Notes under the pieces: generated by a model
What the model was told of the DNA's origin: nothing
The model's input: only the letters and a program-made list of their open reading frames with translations
Databases searched by the model: none
NCBI RefSeq assembly: GCF_900454025.1
Contig: NZ_UGQM01000001.1
Span: 62,001 to 126,000 of the forward strand
DNA length: 64,000 nt
DNA from: Mycolicibacterium gilvum
Lineage (GTDB): Bacteria > Actinomycetota > Actinomycetes > Mycobacteriales > Mycobacteriaceae
Reading direction: 5' to 3'
Part shown: piece by piece, positions 25,873-36,913 of the stretch
How positions within the stretch are numbered: the first letter of the stretch is position 1
How the letters are laid out: the number at the start of each line of letters is the position of its first letter
Program-made: the position numbers and the translations under genes

Positions 25873-27215
25873 CGGCGCCTCAACGCCCGTCGCGCCATGG
25901 CACCGATACCCAGCAGTGCGGCCACCACGATCGCCACAACGACCACTCCGGTGATGGGGCTTCGGTCAGGTGGCGGGATGTGCACCGGCGGAGGTATCTC
26001 CTTGATCTGGTACGGAATGTCGGCCGGGCCCGCAGGGACGTCCCACGTCAGCGCCGCCACCGGGTCGATCACGCCGGCGCCGACTACGTTGTTGACCCCG
26101 CCACCCGGGTGACGAGCCGTCGCGGTGATCCGATTGATGATCTGGCCCGGCGTCAGCTCCGGGAATCGCTGCTTGATCAGCGCGGCCACCCCGGAGACGA
26201 ACGCGGCGGAGAACGATGTGCCGCTGATCGGGATCGGTCCGTCCTCGCCCTGTAGCGCGTTGACCGGGTTGCCGTCGTATCCCAGCGCGACGAGATTCTC
26301 GCCGGGAGCGGCCGCGCCGACCCACGGGCCCTGCACCGAGAAACCGCTGGGCTGACCGTTGGGGGCGATGCTGCCCACGGTCAGGACCAGCGGCGAGTAC
26401 CAGGCCGGGGACACGATGGTCTGCACCTGCTGCCACCCGCGCGGATCGGCCGGCACCGCAGGATCGGGCGGGGGATTCTGGGCGCAGTTCTCTCCGGTGT
26501 TACCTGCGGCCGCGACGATGACCGTGCCTTTGACGTTGACGGCGTAGTTGATCGCCGCTCCGACGACGGCCTCGTCGATGCGCCGGGTCACCTTGTAGCA
26601 GGCGGCCTCGCTGATGTTGATGACCTGCGCGCCGAGGTTGGCGGCATGCACGATCGCTCTGGCGAGACTGCGCAGCGACCCGGCAGTCTGCGTCGCGTTG
26701 GGATCGTTCGGATCGTTGCGGGCGCCGACCGGCGAGAAACTGTCCGAGGTCTGCCGTAACGACAGGATTCGGGCATCCGGGGCGACACCGACGAAGGCAT
26801 CGGTGGGAGCGGGCCTGCCGGCGATGACCGCGGCGGTGAGGGTGCCGTGCGCGTCACAGTCCGACATCCCGTCACCGGCGGCGTCGACGAAGTCGCCTCC
26901 GGGTTCGGCCGGCACCCTGGGTGAACCGTTCACCCCGGTGTCGATGACCGCCACCGTGACGCCCGCGCCGGTCGCGAACTGCTGCGCGTCGGCCAGCCGT
27001 AGGTAATCGCTCGCCCATGGGCGGTCGGCGAAATTCGCGTTCGGGAAGACCGTCGGCGCCGCGCACACCCGCCGCTGTTCCATCGGTTGGTCGGGTCCGG
27101 TCTCGTCCGGAGGTATCGCTGCGGGGTCGATGACCGGCTGCTCGACTGCCCCGGCGGGCGGGGCGGTCAGCAGCACCAGCAACAGTGCGGCGATCAGCGC
27201 CCCGATACGCCGCAC
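25869..27215 (-). CDS. mycP1: MycP1, ESX-1 mycosin subtilisin-like protease
   Basis: 448 residues. Signal peptide about 1-23 (LLLVLLTAPPAGA), subtilisin domain with catalytic D92 (VIDTG), H123 (DAHGT) and S334 (SGTSFS), oxyanion asparagine N239, and a C-terminal transmembrane anchor (about 420-440). Extra cysteines (C51, C120 and others) fit the mycosin disulfides. MycP1 cleaves EspB and is needed for stability of the ESX-1 membrane complex. The start is GTG 27215, with a weak ribosome site. It is the first gene of the minus-strand operon mycP1-eccE1-espB-espL-B-espK-A. Confidence 0.96.
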   Translation of the reverse strand: MRRIGALIAALLLVLLTAPPAGAVEQPVIDPAAIPPDETGPDQPMEQRRVCAAPTVFPNANFADRPWASDYLRLADAQQFATGAGVTVAVIDTGVNGSPRVPAEPGGDFVDAAGDGMSDCDAHGTLTAAVIAGRPAPTDAFVGVAPDARILSLRQTSDSFSPVGARNDPNDPNATQTAGSLRSLARAIVHAANLGAQVINISEAACYKVTRRIDEAVVGAAINYAVNVKGTVIVAAAGNTGENCAQNPPPDPAVPADPRGWQQVQTIVSPAWYSPLVLTVGSIAPNGQPSGFSVQGPWVGAAAPGENLVALGYDGNPVNALQGEDGPIPISGTSFSAAFVSGVAALIKQRFPELTPGQIINRITATARHPGGGVNNVVGAGVIDPVAALTWDVPAGPADIPYQIKEIPPPVHIPPPDRSPITGVVVVAIVVAALLGIGAMARRALRRR

Positions 27216-27658
27216 GCGTCGTCACCCCCGGAAAACAAGCACCCTGGGATATCGGGCCCAGTCGTGATCAGCAAACTCACCGGCGAAGCTGTACGAGCGC
27301 AGAGGCCCACGTCGAGCACGCGCGTTACAGACACATCGGCAATGTTAGAGGCGCTTGGGGAGGGGTCTTTCCGCTTTCTTTGGGGGCCGCACCGGGCGCC
27401 GGAGCCGGAATCTGGCGACGATTGGCCGACGCCGGGTGAGGCGTCGAAGTCTTTGCTTACGTGGCGCGCATGTGATTTGTCGACCGGACCGCACACTTCC
27501 AGTCGTAATCCCACTTCGTCTCAAATCTGGTGAACCAAGAGTGATCGAGTCTTATCGCGCTGGATCTATCTCGGTACGGAAGCAGGAACCCTTGATGGGT
27601 GCGGAGGCATCGCCGGATACGTTGCGGGTCAAGTCCAGGGACGTGGTGTACGACGTCG
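27216..27658. other. Gene-free stretch between mycP1 and the insertion sequence
   Basis: 443 bases in which I see no credible gene. It should hold the promoter of the mycP1 operon; a minus-strand -10-like TAACAT near 27340-27345 is a candidate only. A 103-codon plus-strand frame (27355-27666) is arginine-rich, lacks a ribosome site and runs into the insertion element's end, so I do not call it. The stretch is less GC-rich than its surroundings. Confidence 0.4.
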
Positions 27659-27675
27659 TCGTGTGATTCTTCGAG
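27659..27675 (+). repeat. Left terminal inverted repeat of the insertion sequence
   Basis: 17 bases matching the complement of 28959-28975 with a single mismatch. It lies ten bases beyond the transposase stop. Confidence 0.85.
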
Positions 27676-27684
27676 GTAGTTGGG

Positions 27685-28920
27685 TCAGGCGGTCAGTGCC
27701 GCTGGGGTGGCCTCCTGTTCTGTCGGTGTGTCGTTGACGGTGCGTGATTTGCTGAGGACGTCGAGGCCGAGGTAGCGCCGCGATTCTGCCCATTCGTCGT
27801 GTTGTTCGGCCAGGACGGCGCCGACGAGGCGGATCAGAGCGTTTCGGTCGGGGAAGATGCCGACGACGTCGGTGCGTCGGCGGATCTCCTTGTTGAGGCG
27901 TTCCTGGGGGTTGTTGCTCCAGATCTGGCGCCAGATCTGCTTGGGAAACGCAGTGAACGCCAGCAGGTCCGCCCGGGCTTCTTCCAGGTGGTCGGCGACC
28001 TTGGGGAGCTTGTCCGCGAGGGCCTCGATGATCCGATCATATTGCGCAGCAACCGATTCAGCGTCTGGTTGATCGAACACCGAATGCAACAATGTCCGGA
28101 CCCACGGCCACGACGACTTGGGAGTGACGGCCATCAGGTTGGTCGTGTAATGCGTTCTGCACCGCTGCCAGGCCGCCCCGGGCAGCGTCGCCCCAATGGC
28201 CGCTACCAGCCCGGCATGGGCGTCGCTGGTGACCAATTTGACCCCGGACAGGCCGCGGGCGGTCAGCGACCGCCAGAACGTCAACCAGCCCGCTCCGTCC
28301 TCGGCGGTACTGACGTCAATACCCAGGATTTCGCGATGGCCCTCGGCGTTGACCCCGACCGCGATCAGGGCGTGCACGTTGACCACCCGCCCGCCCTCGC
28401 GGACCTTGAGCACCAGGGCGTCGGCGGCCACGAACGTGTACGGGCCGGCGTCCAAGGGCCGGGTGCGGAAGGCTTCGACGGCGGCGTCGAGTTCCTTAGC
28501 CATCACGCTGACCTGGGACTTCGACAGCGACGTGATCCCCAGGGTCTCCACCAGCTTGTCCATCCGCCGCGTCGAGACCCCCAGCAGGTAGCAGGTCGCG
28601 ACTACCGTGGTCAGAGCCCGTTCGGCGCGTTTGCGGCGTTCCAGCAGCCAGTCCGGGAAGTAGGAGCCGTGGCGCAGCTTCGGGATCGCGAGATCCAATG
28701 AGCCTGCGCGGGTGTCGAATTGGCGGTGCCGGTAGCCGTTGCGGGAGTTGGTGCGCTCGGTGCTGCGTTCGCCGTATCCGGCGCCGCACAGGGCGTCGGC
28801 CTCAGCGCCCATCAGGGTGTGGATGAATGTGGCGAGCAGCTCGCGCAGCACGTCGGGATGGGCGGTGGTGAGTCGTTCGGCCAGCACGGTGGGCAGGTCG
28901 ATATTGTGGGCAGTGGTCAT
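27685..28920 (-). CDS. IS256-family transposase (IS1081-like)
   Basis: A 411-residue mutator-type transposase. It reads like the IS1081 transposase almost throughout: LMGAEADALCGAGYGERS, RNGYRHRQFDTRAG, AIPKLRHGSYFPDWLLERRKRAE, SWPWVRTLLHSVFDQPDAES and FPKQIWRQIWSNNPQERLN. The catalytic DDE residues fall in the expected segments (FVAADAL, TSDAHAGL and the NNPQERLN region). I chose ATG 28920 with AAAGGAA upstream; the longer frame to 28989 crosses the terminal repeat. It looks intact and full length. Confidence 0.95.
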   Translation of the reverse strand: MTTAHNIDLPTVLAERLTTAHPDVLRELLATFIHTLMGAEADALCGAGYGERSTERTNSRNGYRHRQFDTRAGSLDLAIPKLRHGSYFPDWLLERRKRAERALTTVVATCYLLGVSTRRMDKLVETLGITSLSKSQVSVMAKELDAAVEAFRTRPLDAGPYTFVAADALVLKVREGGRVVNVHALIAVGVNAEGHREILGIDVSTAEDGAGWLTFWRSLTARGLSGVKLVTSDAHAGLVAAIGATLPGAAWQRCRTHYTTNLMAVTPKSSWPWVRTLLHSVFDQPDAESVAAQYDRIIEALADKLPKVADHLEEARADLLAFTAFPKQIWRQIWSNNPQERLNKEIRRRTDVVGIFPDRNALIRLVGAVLAEQHDEWAESRRYLGLDVLSKSRTVNDTPTEQEATPAALTA

Positions 28921-28958
28921 CGCGTCGGTTCCTTTGCTCGAGAAACTTTGGTCGGTCT

Positions 28959-28975
28959 CTCGAAGAATCACGCGA
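28959..28975 (-). repeat. Right terminal inverted repeat of the insertion sequence
   Basis: 17 bases, partner of 27659-27675 with one mismatch, 38 bases upstream of the transposase ATG. Confidence 0.85.
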
Positions 28976-29099
28976 TGACCTTCAATCATTCGGCTACGAC
29001 ACGCCGGTACCGCTGATCAGGTCCGACTCGTACACCACCTTGGTGGACGCAACCACGTTGCGTTCGCGCGGACCATCCATGCGGCTGCTAAGTTCAGGT

Positions 29100-30789
<1,690 letters not shown>

Positions 30790-30834
30790 CCACCACTTCG
30801 CCTAGCGCAAGCGGCACCTGTTCAAGTTTCACGT

Positions 30835-30862
30835 CCGGGCGACAGGCAGGACTAGCGCCCGG
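30835..30862 (+). terminator. Possible thiC terminator hairpin
   Basis: Seven-base stem (30835-30841 CCGGGCG with 30856-30862 CGCCCGG, 14-base loop) 46 bases after the thiC stop. No U-tract. I see no gene between 30790 and 31018. Confidence 0.35.
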
Positions 30863-31018
30863 CCCAGAACCCGCGGTCAGTTTCGACTGTTTGCCCACCT
30901 ACCTCGCGCCATTGCGTCGCGGCACACCATCAACGCGCACGCTCGCGAAACTGGGCGGTTACCGCGCCCGGGCGGCTCGCTGGCGACGATTCGCGGCCCC
31001 GGCGTCACGCCTGGGAGG

Positions 31019-31276
31019 TCAGGCGTCGAGGTCTTTTTCCACCAGGTCGGCGATGGTGTTGAGCGCCGACTCGTCGTCGGATTCGACGGTGACCTCGGCG
31101 CCCTTGCCCGCCCCGAGCGTCATGATCATCAGGGCCGATCCTGCGTCGACGGGCTCGCCGCCGTCCACCGAGAGCGTGACGGGAACGCCGGCTTCCACGG
31201 CGGCCTCGGAGATGATCGCGGCGGGACGGGCGTGCAGGCCGATCGCGGATCCGACGATGACGGTCTTGCTGGGCAT
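31019..31276 (-). CDS. ptsH: HPr, phosphocarrier protein of the PTS
   Basis: An 85-residue HPr that carries phosphate from enzyme I (PtsI) to the fructose EIIA domain. The active-site histidine is H15 in GLHARPA; a serine (S47) lies at the usual regulatory-site position. ATG 31276 is preceded by AAGGAGAA. It is last in the minus-strand fruR-type/fruK/fruA/ptsH operon, 38 bases after fruA. Confidence 0.95.
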   Translation of the reverse strand: MPSKTVIVGSAIGLHARPAAIISEAAVEAGVPVTLSVDGGEPVDAGSALMIMTLGAGKGAEVTVESDDESALNTIADLVEKDLDA

Positions 31277-31314
31277 GGGTTCTCCTTATTTCTGGTGAGG
31301 GATCTTCGGGACGG

Positions 31315-33309
31315 TCAGGCAGCGACGAGGTCGGCGTCGGTGCGGTCGGCGGGCTTGATGAACTGCTTGGCCGCGACGACGGTCAGCCCGGCGACGACGG
31401 TGCCGACGACGAGCGCGATGACGAACCAGAGCAGGTTGCCGATCGCGAAGAACACGAAGATGCCGCCGTGCGGGGCGCGCAGGGTAACTCCAAACGCCAT
31501 GCACAGCGCGCCGGTGATGGCGCCGCCGAACATCATCGACGGGATGACGCGCAGCGGGTCGGCCGCGGCGAACGGGATCGCGCCCTCGGAGATGAACGAG
31601 GCGCCGAGAAGCCAGGCGGCACGACCATTCTCACGCTCGGGCTCGCTGAACAGTCCCGGGCGGATGGTGGTGGCCAGCGCCATCGCCAGCGGCGGCACCA
31701 TGCCGGCGGCCATCACGGCCGCCATGATCTGGAAGGAGCCGGTGGTGGCGGCGGCCAGGCCGGCCGTCGCGAAGGCGTAGGCGGCCTTGTTGACCGGGCC
31801 ACCGAGGTCGAAGCACATCATCAGGCCGAGGATCACGCCGAGCAGCACCGCCGAGGTGCCGGTGAGGCTGTTCAGCCAGTTGGTCAGGCCGGTGTTGATC
31901 AGGGCGAGCGGGCGGCCGATCAGGAAGAACATGATCAGACCCACTGCCAGCGACGCGATCAGCGGGATGATGACCACCGGCATCAGACCCCGCAACCATG
32001 CCGGCGTCTTGATATTGCTGATCCACAGGGCCGCGAAGCCGGCGATCACACCGCCGACGATGCCGCCGATGAAGCCGCCGCCGACGAACACCGCCAGTGC
32101 TCCCGCGGTGAAACCCGGTGCGAGGCCGGGACGGTCGGCGATCGCGAACGAGATGTAGCCCGCCAGCGCAGGAACCAGGAAGCTGAACGCCAGCCCGCCC
32201 AGGGTGAACAGGATCGCGCCGAGGTACTGGAGGAAACCGCCGTCGGGGAGGTTGGTCAGCGAGTTGTTCAGCGCGATGTCGTTGCCGCTGTCGGCGATCT
32301 CGTAGCCGCCGAACAGGAAGCCCAGCGCGATCAGCAGTCCGCCGGCGGCGACGAACGGGATCATGTAGCTCACGCCGGTCAGCAGGATCTGTCGGGTGCG
32401 GGTGCCCCACCCGACATTGCCCGACGGCGCGTCTGAGGCAGCCGCACCAGAGCCCTCCACCCGGGCGGCGTTCGGATTGTCCGCGGCGGCAACGGCTTCG
32501 GCGATCATCTTGGCGGGCTCGTTGATCGCGCGCTTCACCCCGGAGGCGACGACGGGCTTACCGGCGAAGCGGCCTTTGTCCTTCACTCCGACGTCGGTGG
32601 CGAAGATGACCGCGTCGGCCTTGGCGATCGTGTCGGACGGCACCGGGGTGCTTCCTGACGAGCCCTGGGTTTCGACGACCAGCGTCACCCCGGCCTCCAT
32701 GGCGGCCTGGCTCAGGGAGTCGGCGGCCATGTAGGTGTGGGCGATGCCGGTGGGGCATGCGGTGATCGCGACGATCGTCTTTGCCGCGGGCGGCGCTGCT
32801 GCGGGGGCTGCGGTAGGTGCAGCCGCAGCCGGGGCGGCCGGCGCCGGGTTGACGACCCCTTCGACCAGGTCGACGACTTCGTCTGCCGAGGCGGCGTTGC
32901 GCAGCGACTCGACGAAGTCCTTGCGCACCAATGCCCGTGCCAGACTGGACAACAGCTTCATGTGCTCCTGGCCGCCGGAGTCCGGCGCGGCGATCAGGAA
33001 CGCGAGATCGGCGGGGCCGTCCGGTGCGCCGAAGTCCACGGCGGGCTTCAGACGTGCGAAACCGATGGTCGGGGTGTCGACATACGGTGAGCGGCAGTGC
33101 GGGATCGCGATGCCGCCCGGCAGACCGGTGGCGGACTGCTCCTCGCGCGCCATCGCGGCGCCGACGAGTCCGGCAGCGTCGCCGGTGCGGCCCGCCGCGG
33201 CCAGGGCGTCGACGAGCCGGGCGATCACCGCCTGCTTGTCCCCGTCGACCGAGGCGTCGAGCAGGACCATGTCGCGGGTGATGATCGGTCCGGGGGTGGA
33301 GCTGGTCAT
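31315..33309 (-). CDS. fruA: FruA, fructose PTS EIIABC permease
   Basis: 664 residues with all three EII domains fused in the order A-B-C. EIIA (about 10-150) has phospho-histidine H71 in GIAIPHCRS. An alanine/proline linker follows. EIIB (about 177-275) has phospho-cysteine C185 in ACPTGIAHTYMAA. EIIC (about 305-650) has about ten membrane helices and the FISEGAIPF signature of fructose permeases. It imports fructose as fructose 1-phosphate, the substrate of FruK encoded just upstream. ATG 33309 has GAAGG upstream and lies 14 bases after the fruK stop. Confidence 0.95.
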   Translation of the reverse strand: MTSSTPGPIITRDMVLLDASVDGDKQAVIARLVDALAAAGRTGDAAGLVGAAMAREEQSATGLPGGIAIPHCRSPYVDTPTIGFARLKPAVDFGAPDGPADLAFLIAAPDSGGQEHMKLLSSLARALVRKDFVESLRNAASADEVVDLVEGVVNPAPAAPAAAAPTAAPAAAPPAAKTIVAITACPTGIAHTYMAADSLSQAAMEAGVTLVVETQGSSGSTPVPSDTIAKADAVIFATDVGVKDKGRFAGKPVVASGVKRAINEPAKMIAEAVAAADNPNAARVEGSGAAASDAPSGNVGWGTRTRQILLTGVSYMIPFVAAGGLLIALGFLFGGYEIADSGNDIALNNSLTNLPDGGFLQYLGAILFTLGGLAFSFLVPALAGYISFAIADRPGLAPGFTAGALAVFVGGGFIGGIVGGVIAGFAALWISNIKTPAWLRGLMPVVIIPLIASLAVGLIMFFLIGRPLALINTGLTNWLNSLTGTSAVLLGVILGLMMCFDLGGPVNKAAYAFATAGLAAATTGSFQIMAAVMAAGMVPPLAMALATTIRPGLFSEPERENGRAAWLLGASFISEGAIPFAAADPLRVIPSMMFGGAITGALCMAFGVTLRAPHGGIFVFFAIGNLLWFVIALVVGTVVAGLTVVAAKQFIKPADRTDADLVAA

Positions 33310-33323
33310 GGCGATACCTTCGT

Positions 33324-34310
33324 TCAGAGTTGCTGCTGGGTCACGGGAACGGGCGAGATCGGCGTCACGCGAACACCGTCGACGTCGATCTCGGCGGGGG
33401 AGGGGAGTGTGGTCCCCGGCAGTGCTGCGGCGGCGCTGCCGTAGGCGACGGCCATCTGCAACCGCTGCGGTGCCGGCGCCCCGGCGACCTCGGCGCGCAG
33501 ATACCCGGCCAGCGACGAATCGCCGGCGCCGACGGTGCTGCGGGGAACGATCGGCGGAGGTGTCGCCAGCCAGGCGCCGTCCTTGTCGACCAGCACGGCC
33601 CCCGCGGCGCCGAGGGTGGCCAGCACAGCGCCGATCCCGCGGTCGATCAGCTGGCGGGCCGCCGCGACGACCGGGGCCGGATCCCCCTCGGCCACTGCGG
33701 TTTCCAGCGCCGCGGCGTCCAGGCCGAGAACCCCGGCCAGTTCCTCGGCGTTGGGCTTGATGAGGTCGGGCGCGCCGCGGTCGAGGGAGTCGACGAGCGC
33801 CGTCAGCGGCGCATCGGAGGTGTCGACGGCGATCCGGCAGTTCTGCCCGGACAGTCGGGCGGTGATGTCGGCGTACCACGACGCCGGCATGCCCGGGGGC
33901 AGTGACCCCGACATGACCACCCAGTCTGCGCTCTCGGCGGCGCCGAGCACCGCTGCCGAGAAGGCTTGCAGCGCAGCGCCGTCGAGCGTTCCGCCCGGCT
34001 CGTTGATCTTCGTGGTGGTGCCGTCCGGTTCGGTGATGGTCAGGTTGGTGCGTGCGGGCTCGCCGGTGGTGACGATCCGGTAGGGCACCGCGGCGGCCTG
34101 CAACGCGGTGATCAGTGGATCGTTGGCGGCGGCCGGCAGCACCGCGACGGCGTCGACGCCGGCCATCGTCAGCACCTTCGCGACGTTGACGCCCTTGCCG
34201 CCGGCCTGGCTGGTCACCGAGGTGACCCGGTGCACCGCGCCGCGGCTCAACGCCGACGGCAGCGTGACGGTCCGGTCGATGCTCGGGTTGGGTGTCACGG
34301 TGACGATCAC
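33324..34310 (-). CDS. fruK: FruK, 1-phosphofructokinase
   Basis: A 328-residue PfkB-family kinase that phosphorylates fructose 1-phosphate to the 1,6-bisphosphate. Signature 1 is QAGGKGVNVAKVL near residue 35. Signature 2 is TVGAGDS with catalytic D264. The TPNPSIDRT N-terminus is typical of FruK. Its GTG 34310 overlaps the upstream regulator's stop (GTGA), and fruA follows after 14 bases. Confidence 0.95.
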   Translation of the reverse strand: MIVTVTPNPSIDRTVTLPSALSRGAVHRVTSVTSQAGGKGVNVAKVLTMAGVDAVAVLPAAANDPLITALQAAAVPYRIVTTGEPARTNLTITEPDGTTTKINEPGGTLDGAALQAFSAAVLGAAESADWVVMSGSLPPGMPASWYADITARLSGQNCRIAVDTSDAPLTALVDSLDRGAPDLIKPNAEELAGVLGLDAAALETAVAEGDPAPVVAAARQLIDRGIGAVLATLGAAGAVLVDKDGAWLATPPPIVPRSTVGAGDSSLAGYLRAEVAGAPAPQRLQMAVAYGSAAAALPGTTLPSPAEIDVDGVRVTPISPVPVTQQQL

Positions 34311-35086
34311 GATCGGCCCCCTGCGCAGATGACCTCGACACCGTGTTCGGCCAGCTCGGCGCTGTCGGCGGGCGAGATCTCGGGATCGGTGATGAGGGAG
34401 TCGACACTGGACAGCGGCGCGAAGCTGACGAAGTCCTCGCGGCCGATCTTGGAGGAATCCGCCGCGACCACAACGTAATTGGCGGCCTTGACCATCGCCC
34501 GCTTCACCGCGGCCTCCTCGCTGTCCGGGGTGGACAGGCCGTGGCGCGCGCTGATCGCGTTCGTGCCGATGAACGCGATGTCGACGCGCAGGGTGTCGAG
34601 CACGCGCAGCGCCTGCTCCCCGACGGCGGCCTGGGTGACTCCGCGGACACGTCCGCCGAGCAGCTGCAGTGAGATCGAGGGCGTGGTGGCCAGCCGGGCC
34701 GCGATCGGGACCGAGTTGGTGACCACGACGAGCTCGCGGTCGGCCGGGATCTGGCCGGCGATCCTCATGGTCGTCGTGCCCGCGTCGAGGAGCACGCTGG
34801 CGCCGCTGAGGGGGAAGAACTCCGCGGCCGCCGCCGCGATCGCGTCCTTGTGCTCGGCGCGGGTCACGTCGCGTTCGCCGACGCCCGGCTCGACGAGCTG
34901 CAGTGAACGTGCCGGGACGGCGCCGCCGTGCACCCGGCGCACGATCCCGGCCTTGTCGAGAACCGCGAGATCACGGCGCACGGTCTCGGTGGTGACGTCG
35001 TACGCGTGGGCCAGTTCGGTCACCGACGCGCGTCCCTTCGTCATCACCAGCGACGCGATGGCCTGCTGCCGTTCTTCCGGATACAT
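34307..35086 (-). CDS. DeoR-family regulator of the fructose PTS operon
   Basis: 259 residues. N-terminal DeoR helix-turn-helix (VTELAHAYDVTTETVRRDLAVLDKAG, about 19-46) with the RRVHGGAV wing. The C-terminal DeoR sugar-phosphate sensor has LLDAGTTT and GTNAIS segments. It likely senses fructose 1-phosphate and represses the fru/pts genes, as FruR-type DeoR proteins do in related bacteria. I chose ATG 35086 (MYPEERQQAI, the usual family start, with GGAG upstream); the longer frame to 35146 adds an unrelated proline-rich head. ptsI is divergent. Confidence 0.9.
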   Translation of the reverse strand: MYPEERQQAIASLVMTKGRASVTELAHAYDVTTETVRRDLAVLDKAGIVRRVHGGAVPARSLQLVEPGVGERDVTRAEHKDAIAAAAAEFFPLSGASVLLDAGTTTMRIAGQIPADRELVVVTNSVPIAARLATTPSISLQLLGGRVRGVTQAAVGEQALRVLDTLRVDIAFIGTNAISARHGLSTPDSEEAAVKRAMVKAANYVVVAADSSKIGREDFVSFAPLSSVDSLITDPEISPADSAELAEHGVEVICAGGRS

Positions 35087-35183
35087 GTGACTCCGAGCGG
35101 GTGGTTGGTGTTCGTGTGAGCGTGGAGAGTGTGGAGATGAAGCCAATTCAATGTTGATATGTTTGGTTTTACTCTTGAATGTG

Positions 35184-35219
35184 TTGACTTGTCAACGGTT
35201 TCTTGTAACCTGGTTCACA
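35184..35219 (+). promoter_or_regulatory. ptsI promoter, candidate leaderless, with palindrome over -35
   Basis: -35 TTGACT (35184-35189), 16-base spacer, -10 TAACCT (35206-35211), placing the transcript start at about 35217-35219, on the ptsI ATG. The -35 lies in an inverted repeat, GTTGAC (35183-35188) and GTCAAC (35191-35196). A second short repeat, TCAA-TG-TTGA, lies at 35148-35157. Both fit operators for the divergent DeoR regulator. Confidence 0.6.
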
Positions 35220-36913
35220 TGACCGCGACAACGCCGCCTACGTCACTGGCAGCCGGCTCGGTGCTGCACGGGGTTCCGGTGGTGCCCGGAGTCCAGTACG
35301 CACCCGTGATCCGCCCCGGCAAGCTGCCGGAGACCGACCTCGATGCCGGCGGCGACGTCGCCGAGGCCGACCGCGACGCCGAGAAGGAACGCTTCACCGC
35401 CGCCGCGGCGACCGTGGCCGGCCGCCTGCGGGAGCGCGCGGCGCACGCGACCGGAGCGGCGTCGGAGGTCTTGGCCGCAACCGCGACGCTGGCCACCGAC
35501 CGCGGCTGGCTCGGCGCCGCGGAGAAGCGCATCAGAGACGGGGCACCGGCGGTGCGCGCGGTCGACGGCGCCATCGACCAGTTCGTCGAGATGTTCACCA
35601 AGCTCGGCGGTCTGATGGCCGAGCGGGTCACCGACCTGCGCGACATCCGCGACCGCGTGATCGCCGAGCTCAACGGCCTCCCCGAACCGGGTGTTCCGCT
35701 GCCGGACGAGCCGTCGATCCTGTGCGCCGAGGACCTCGCGCCCGCGGACACCGCCGGTCTGGATCCGTCGCTGGTCGTCGCGCTGGCGACCACGCTCGGC
35801 GGCCCGACCAGCCACACCGCGATCATCGCCCGCCAGCTCGGGATCCCGTGCGTCGTCGCGGTGGCCGGTCTCGACGACGTGCCCGCGGGCACCCCGGTGC
35901 TCGTCGACGGGACGCGCGGCACCGTCACCCTCTCCCCCGACGAGGATTCCGCACGCGCGGCGGTCGCCGAGGCGCGCCGCGCCGCGGAGGCCGCGGCCGA
36001 CTGGTCCGGGCCGGGGACGACCGCCGACGGCCACGCGGTGGCGGTACTGGCCAATGTGCAGGACGGCGCGGCGGCCCGCTCCGCCCGGCAGACTCCCGCC
36101 GAGGGCGTCGGACTGTTCCGGACCGAGCTGTGCTTCCTCAACTCCGACAGCGAGCCCACGGTCGACGAGCAGGCCGGCATCTACGCCGAGGTGCTCGAGG
36201 CGTTCGCCGGCAACAAGGTCGTCATCCGCACGCTGGACGCCGGCTCGGACAAACCGCTGAAGTTCGCCGGCCATCCCGACGAGGCCAACCCGGCTCTCGG
36301 CGTGCGCGGAATCCGCGTCTCGTTCAACAACCCCGGCCTCTTGGATCGGCAGCTCGAGGCCATCGCGGCCGCCGGGCAGCGAACCGGGAACCCGCCGTGG
36401 GTGATGGCCCCGATGATCGCGACCGCGGAGGAGGCGAAGACCTTCGCCGACAAGGCCCGCACGCACGGTCTGACGCCCGGGGTGATGATCGAGGTTCCCG
36501 CGGCGGCCCTGCTGGCCGACCGGATCCTGGAGCACGTCGATTTCCTGTCGATCGGCACCAACGACCTCGCGCAGTACACGATGGCCGCCGACCGGATGTC
36601 CGCAGAGCTCGCGACCCTGACCGACCCGTGGCAGCCGGCCGTGCTGGCCTTGGTCGCCGCCACGGTGAAAGCCGGTGCGGCAGTGGGCAAACCGGTGGGT
36701 GTGTGCGGGGAAGCGGCCGCCGACCCGCTGCTGGCCTGTGTGCTGACCGGCTTCGGGGTGACCTCCCTGTCGGCGGCGGCCGCCGCGGTGCAGGGTGTCG
36801 GCGCGCGACTGGCGGCGGTGACGGTGCAACAGTGCCGCGACGCCGCCGGGGCCGTGCTCGGCACCGCCAGCGCGGCTGAAGCGCGCGCGGCGGCACTCGA
36901 CGTGCTGGGCTAA
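35219..36913 (+). CDS. ptsI: PtsI, phosphoenolpyruvate-protein phosphotransferase (enzyme I)
   Basis: 564 residues. It starts the sugar PTS by taking phosphate from phosphoenolpyruvate and passing it to HPr. The phospho-histidine is H199 in GGPTSHTAIIARQLG. The PEP-binding barrel has FRTELCFL, IGTNDLAQY and the active-site cysteine C496 in GVCGEAA. I chose ATG 35219; the longer frame to 35159 crosses the promoter. No ribosome site precedes it, which agrees with a leaderless message. Confidence 0.95.
   Translation: MTATTPPTSLAAGSVLHGVPVVPGVQYAPVIRPGKLPETDLDAGGDVAEADRDAEKERFTAAAATVAGRLRERAAHATGAASEVLAATATLATDRGWLGAAEKRIRDGAPAVRAVDGAIDQFVEMFTKLGGLMAERVTDLRDIRDRVIAELNGLPEPGVPLPDEPSILCAEDLAPADTAGLDPSLVVALATTLGGPTSHTAIIARQLGIPCVVAVAGLDDVPAGTPVLVDGTRGTVTLSPDEDSARAAVAEARRAAEAAADWSGPGTTADGHAVAVLANVQDGAAARSARQTPAEGVGLFRTELCFLNSDSEPTVDEQAGIYAEVLEAFAGNKVVIRTLDAGSDKPLKFAGHPDEANPALGVRGIRVSFNNPGLLDRQLEAIAAAGQRTGNPPWVMAPMIATAEEAKTFADKARTHGLTPGVMIEVPAAALLADRILEHVDFLSIGTNDLAQYTMAADRMSAELATLTDPWQPAVLALVAATVKAGAAVGKPVGVCGEAAADPLLACVLTGFGVTSLSAAAAAVQGVGARLAAVTVQQCRDAAGAVLGTASAAEARAAALDVLG

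Larger units (their letters stand above)
27659..28975 (-). mobile_element. IS256-family insertion sequence, IS1081-like
   Basis: A 1,317-base element bounded by inverted repeats: 27659-27675 (TCGTGTGATTCTTCGAG) and 28959-28975 (the complement of TCGCGTGATTCTTCGAG), 17 bases with one mismatch. It contains one intact transposase gene on the minus strand. The size is close to IS1081 (about 1.32 kb). The eight bases outside each end differ, so no target duplication is visible. Confidence 0.88.

Noticed and set aside
27355..27666. 103-codon plus-strand frame between mycP1 and the insertion sequence
   Set aside because: No ribosome site, arginine-rich composition, and its stop lies inside the terminal repeat of the element.
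28994..29080. 28-codon minus-strand frame (starts MDGPRERNVV) between the insertion sequence and the riboswitch
   Set aside because: Too short, no ribosome site, no recognisable family; may be a remnant but nothing supports it.
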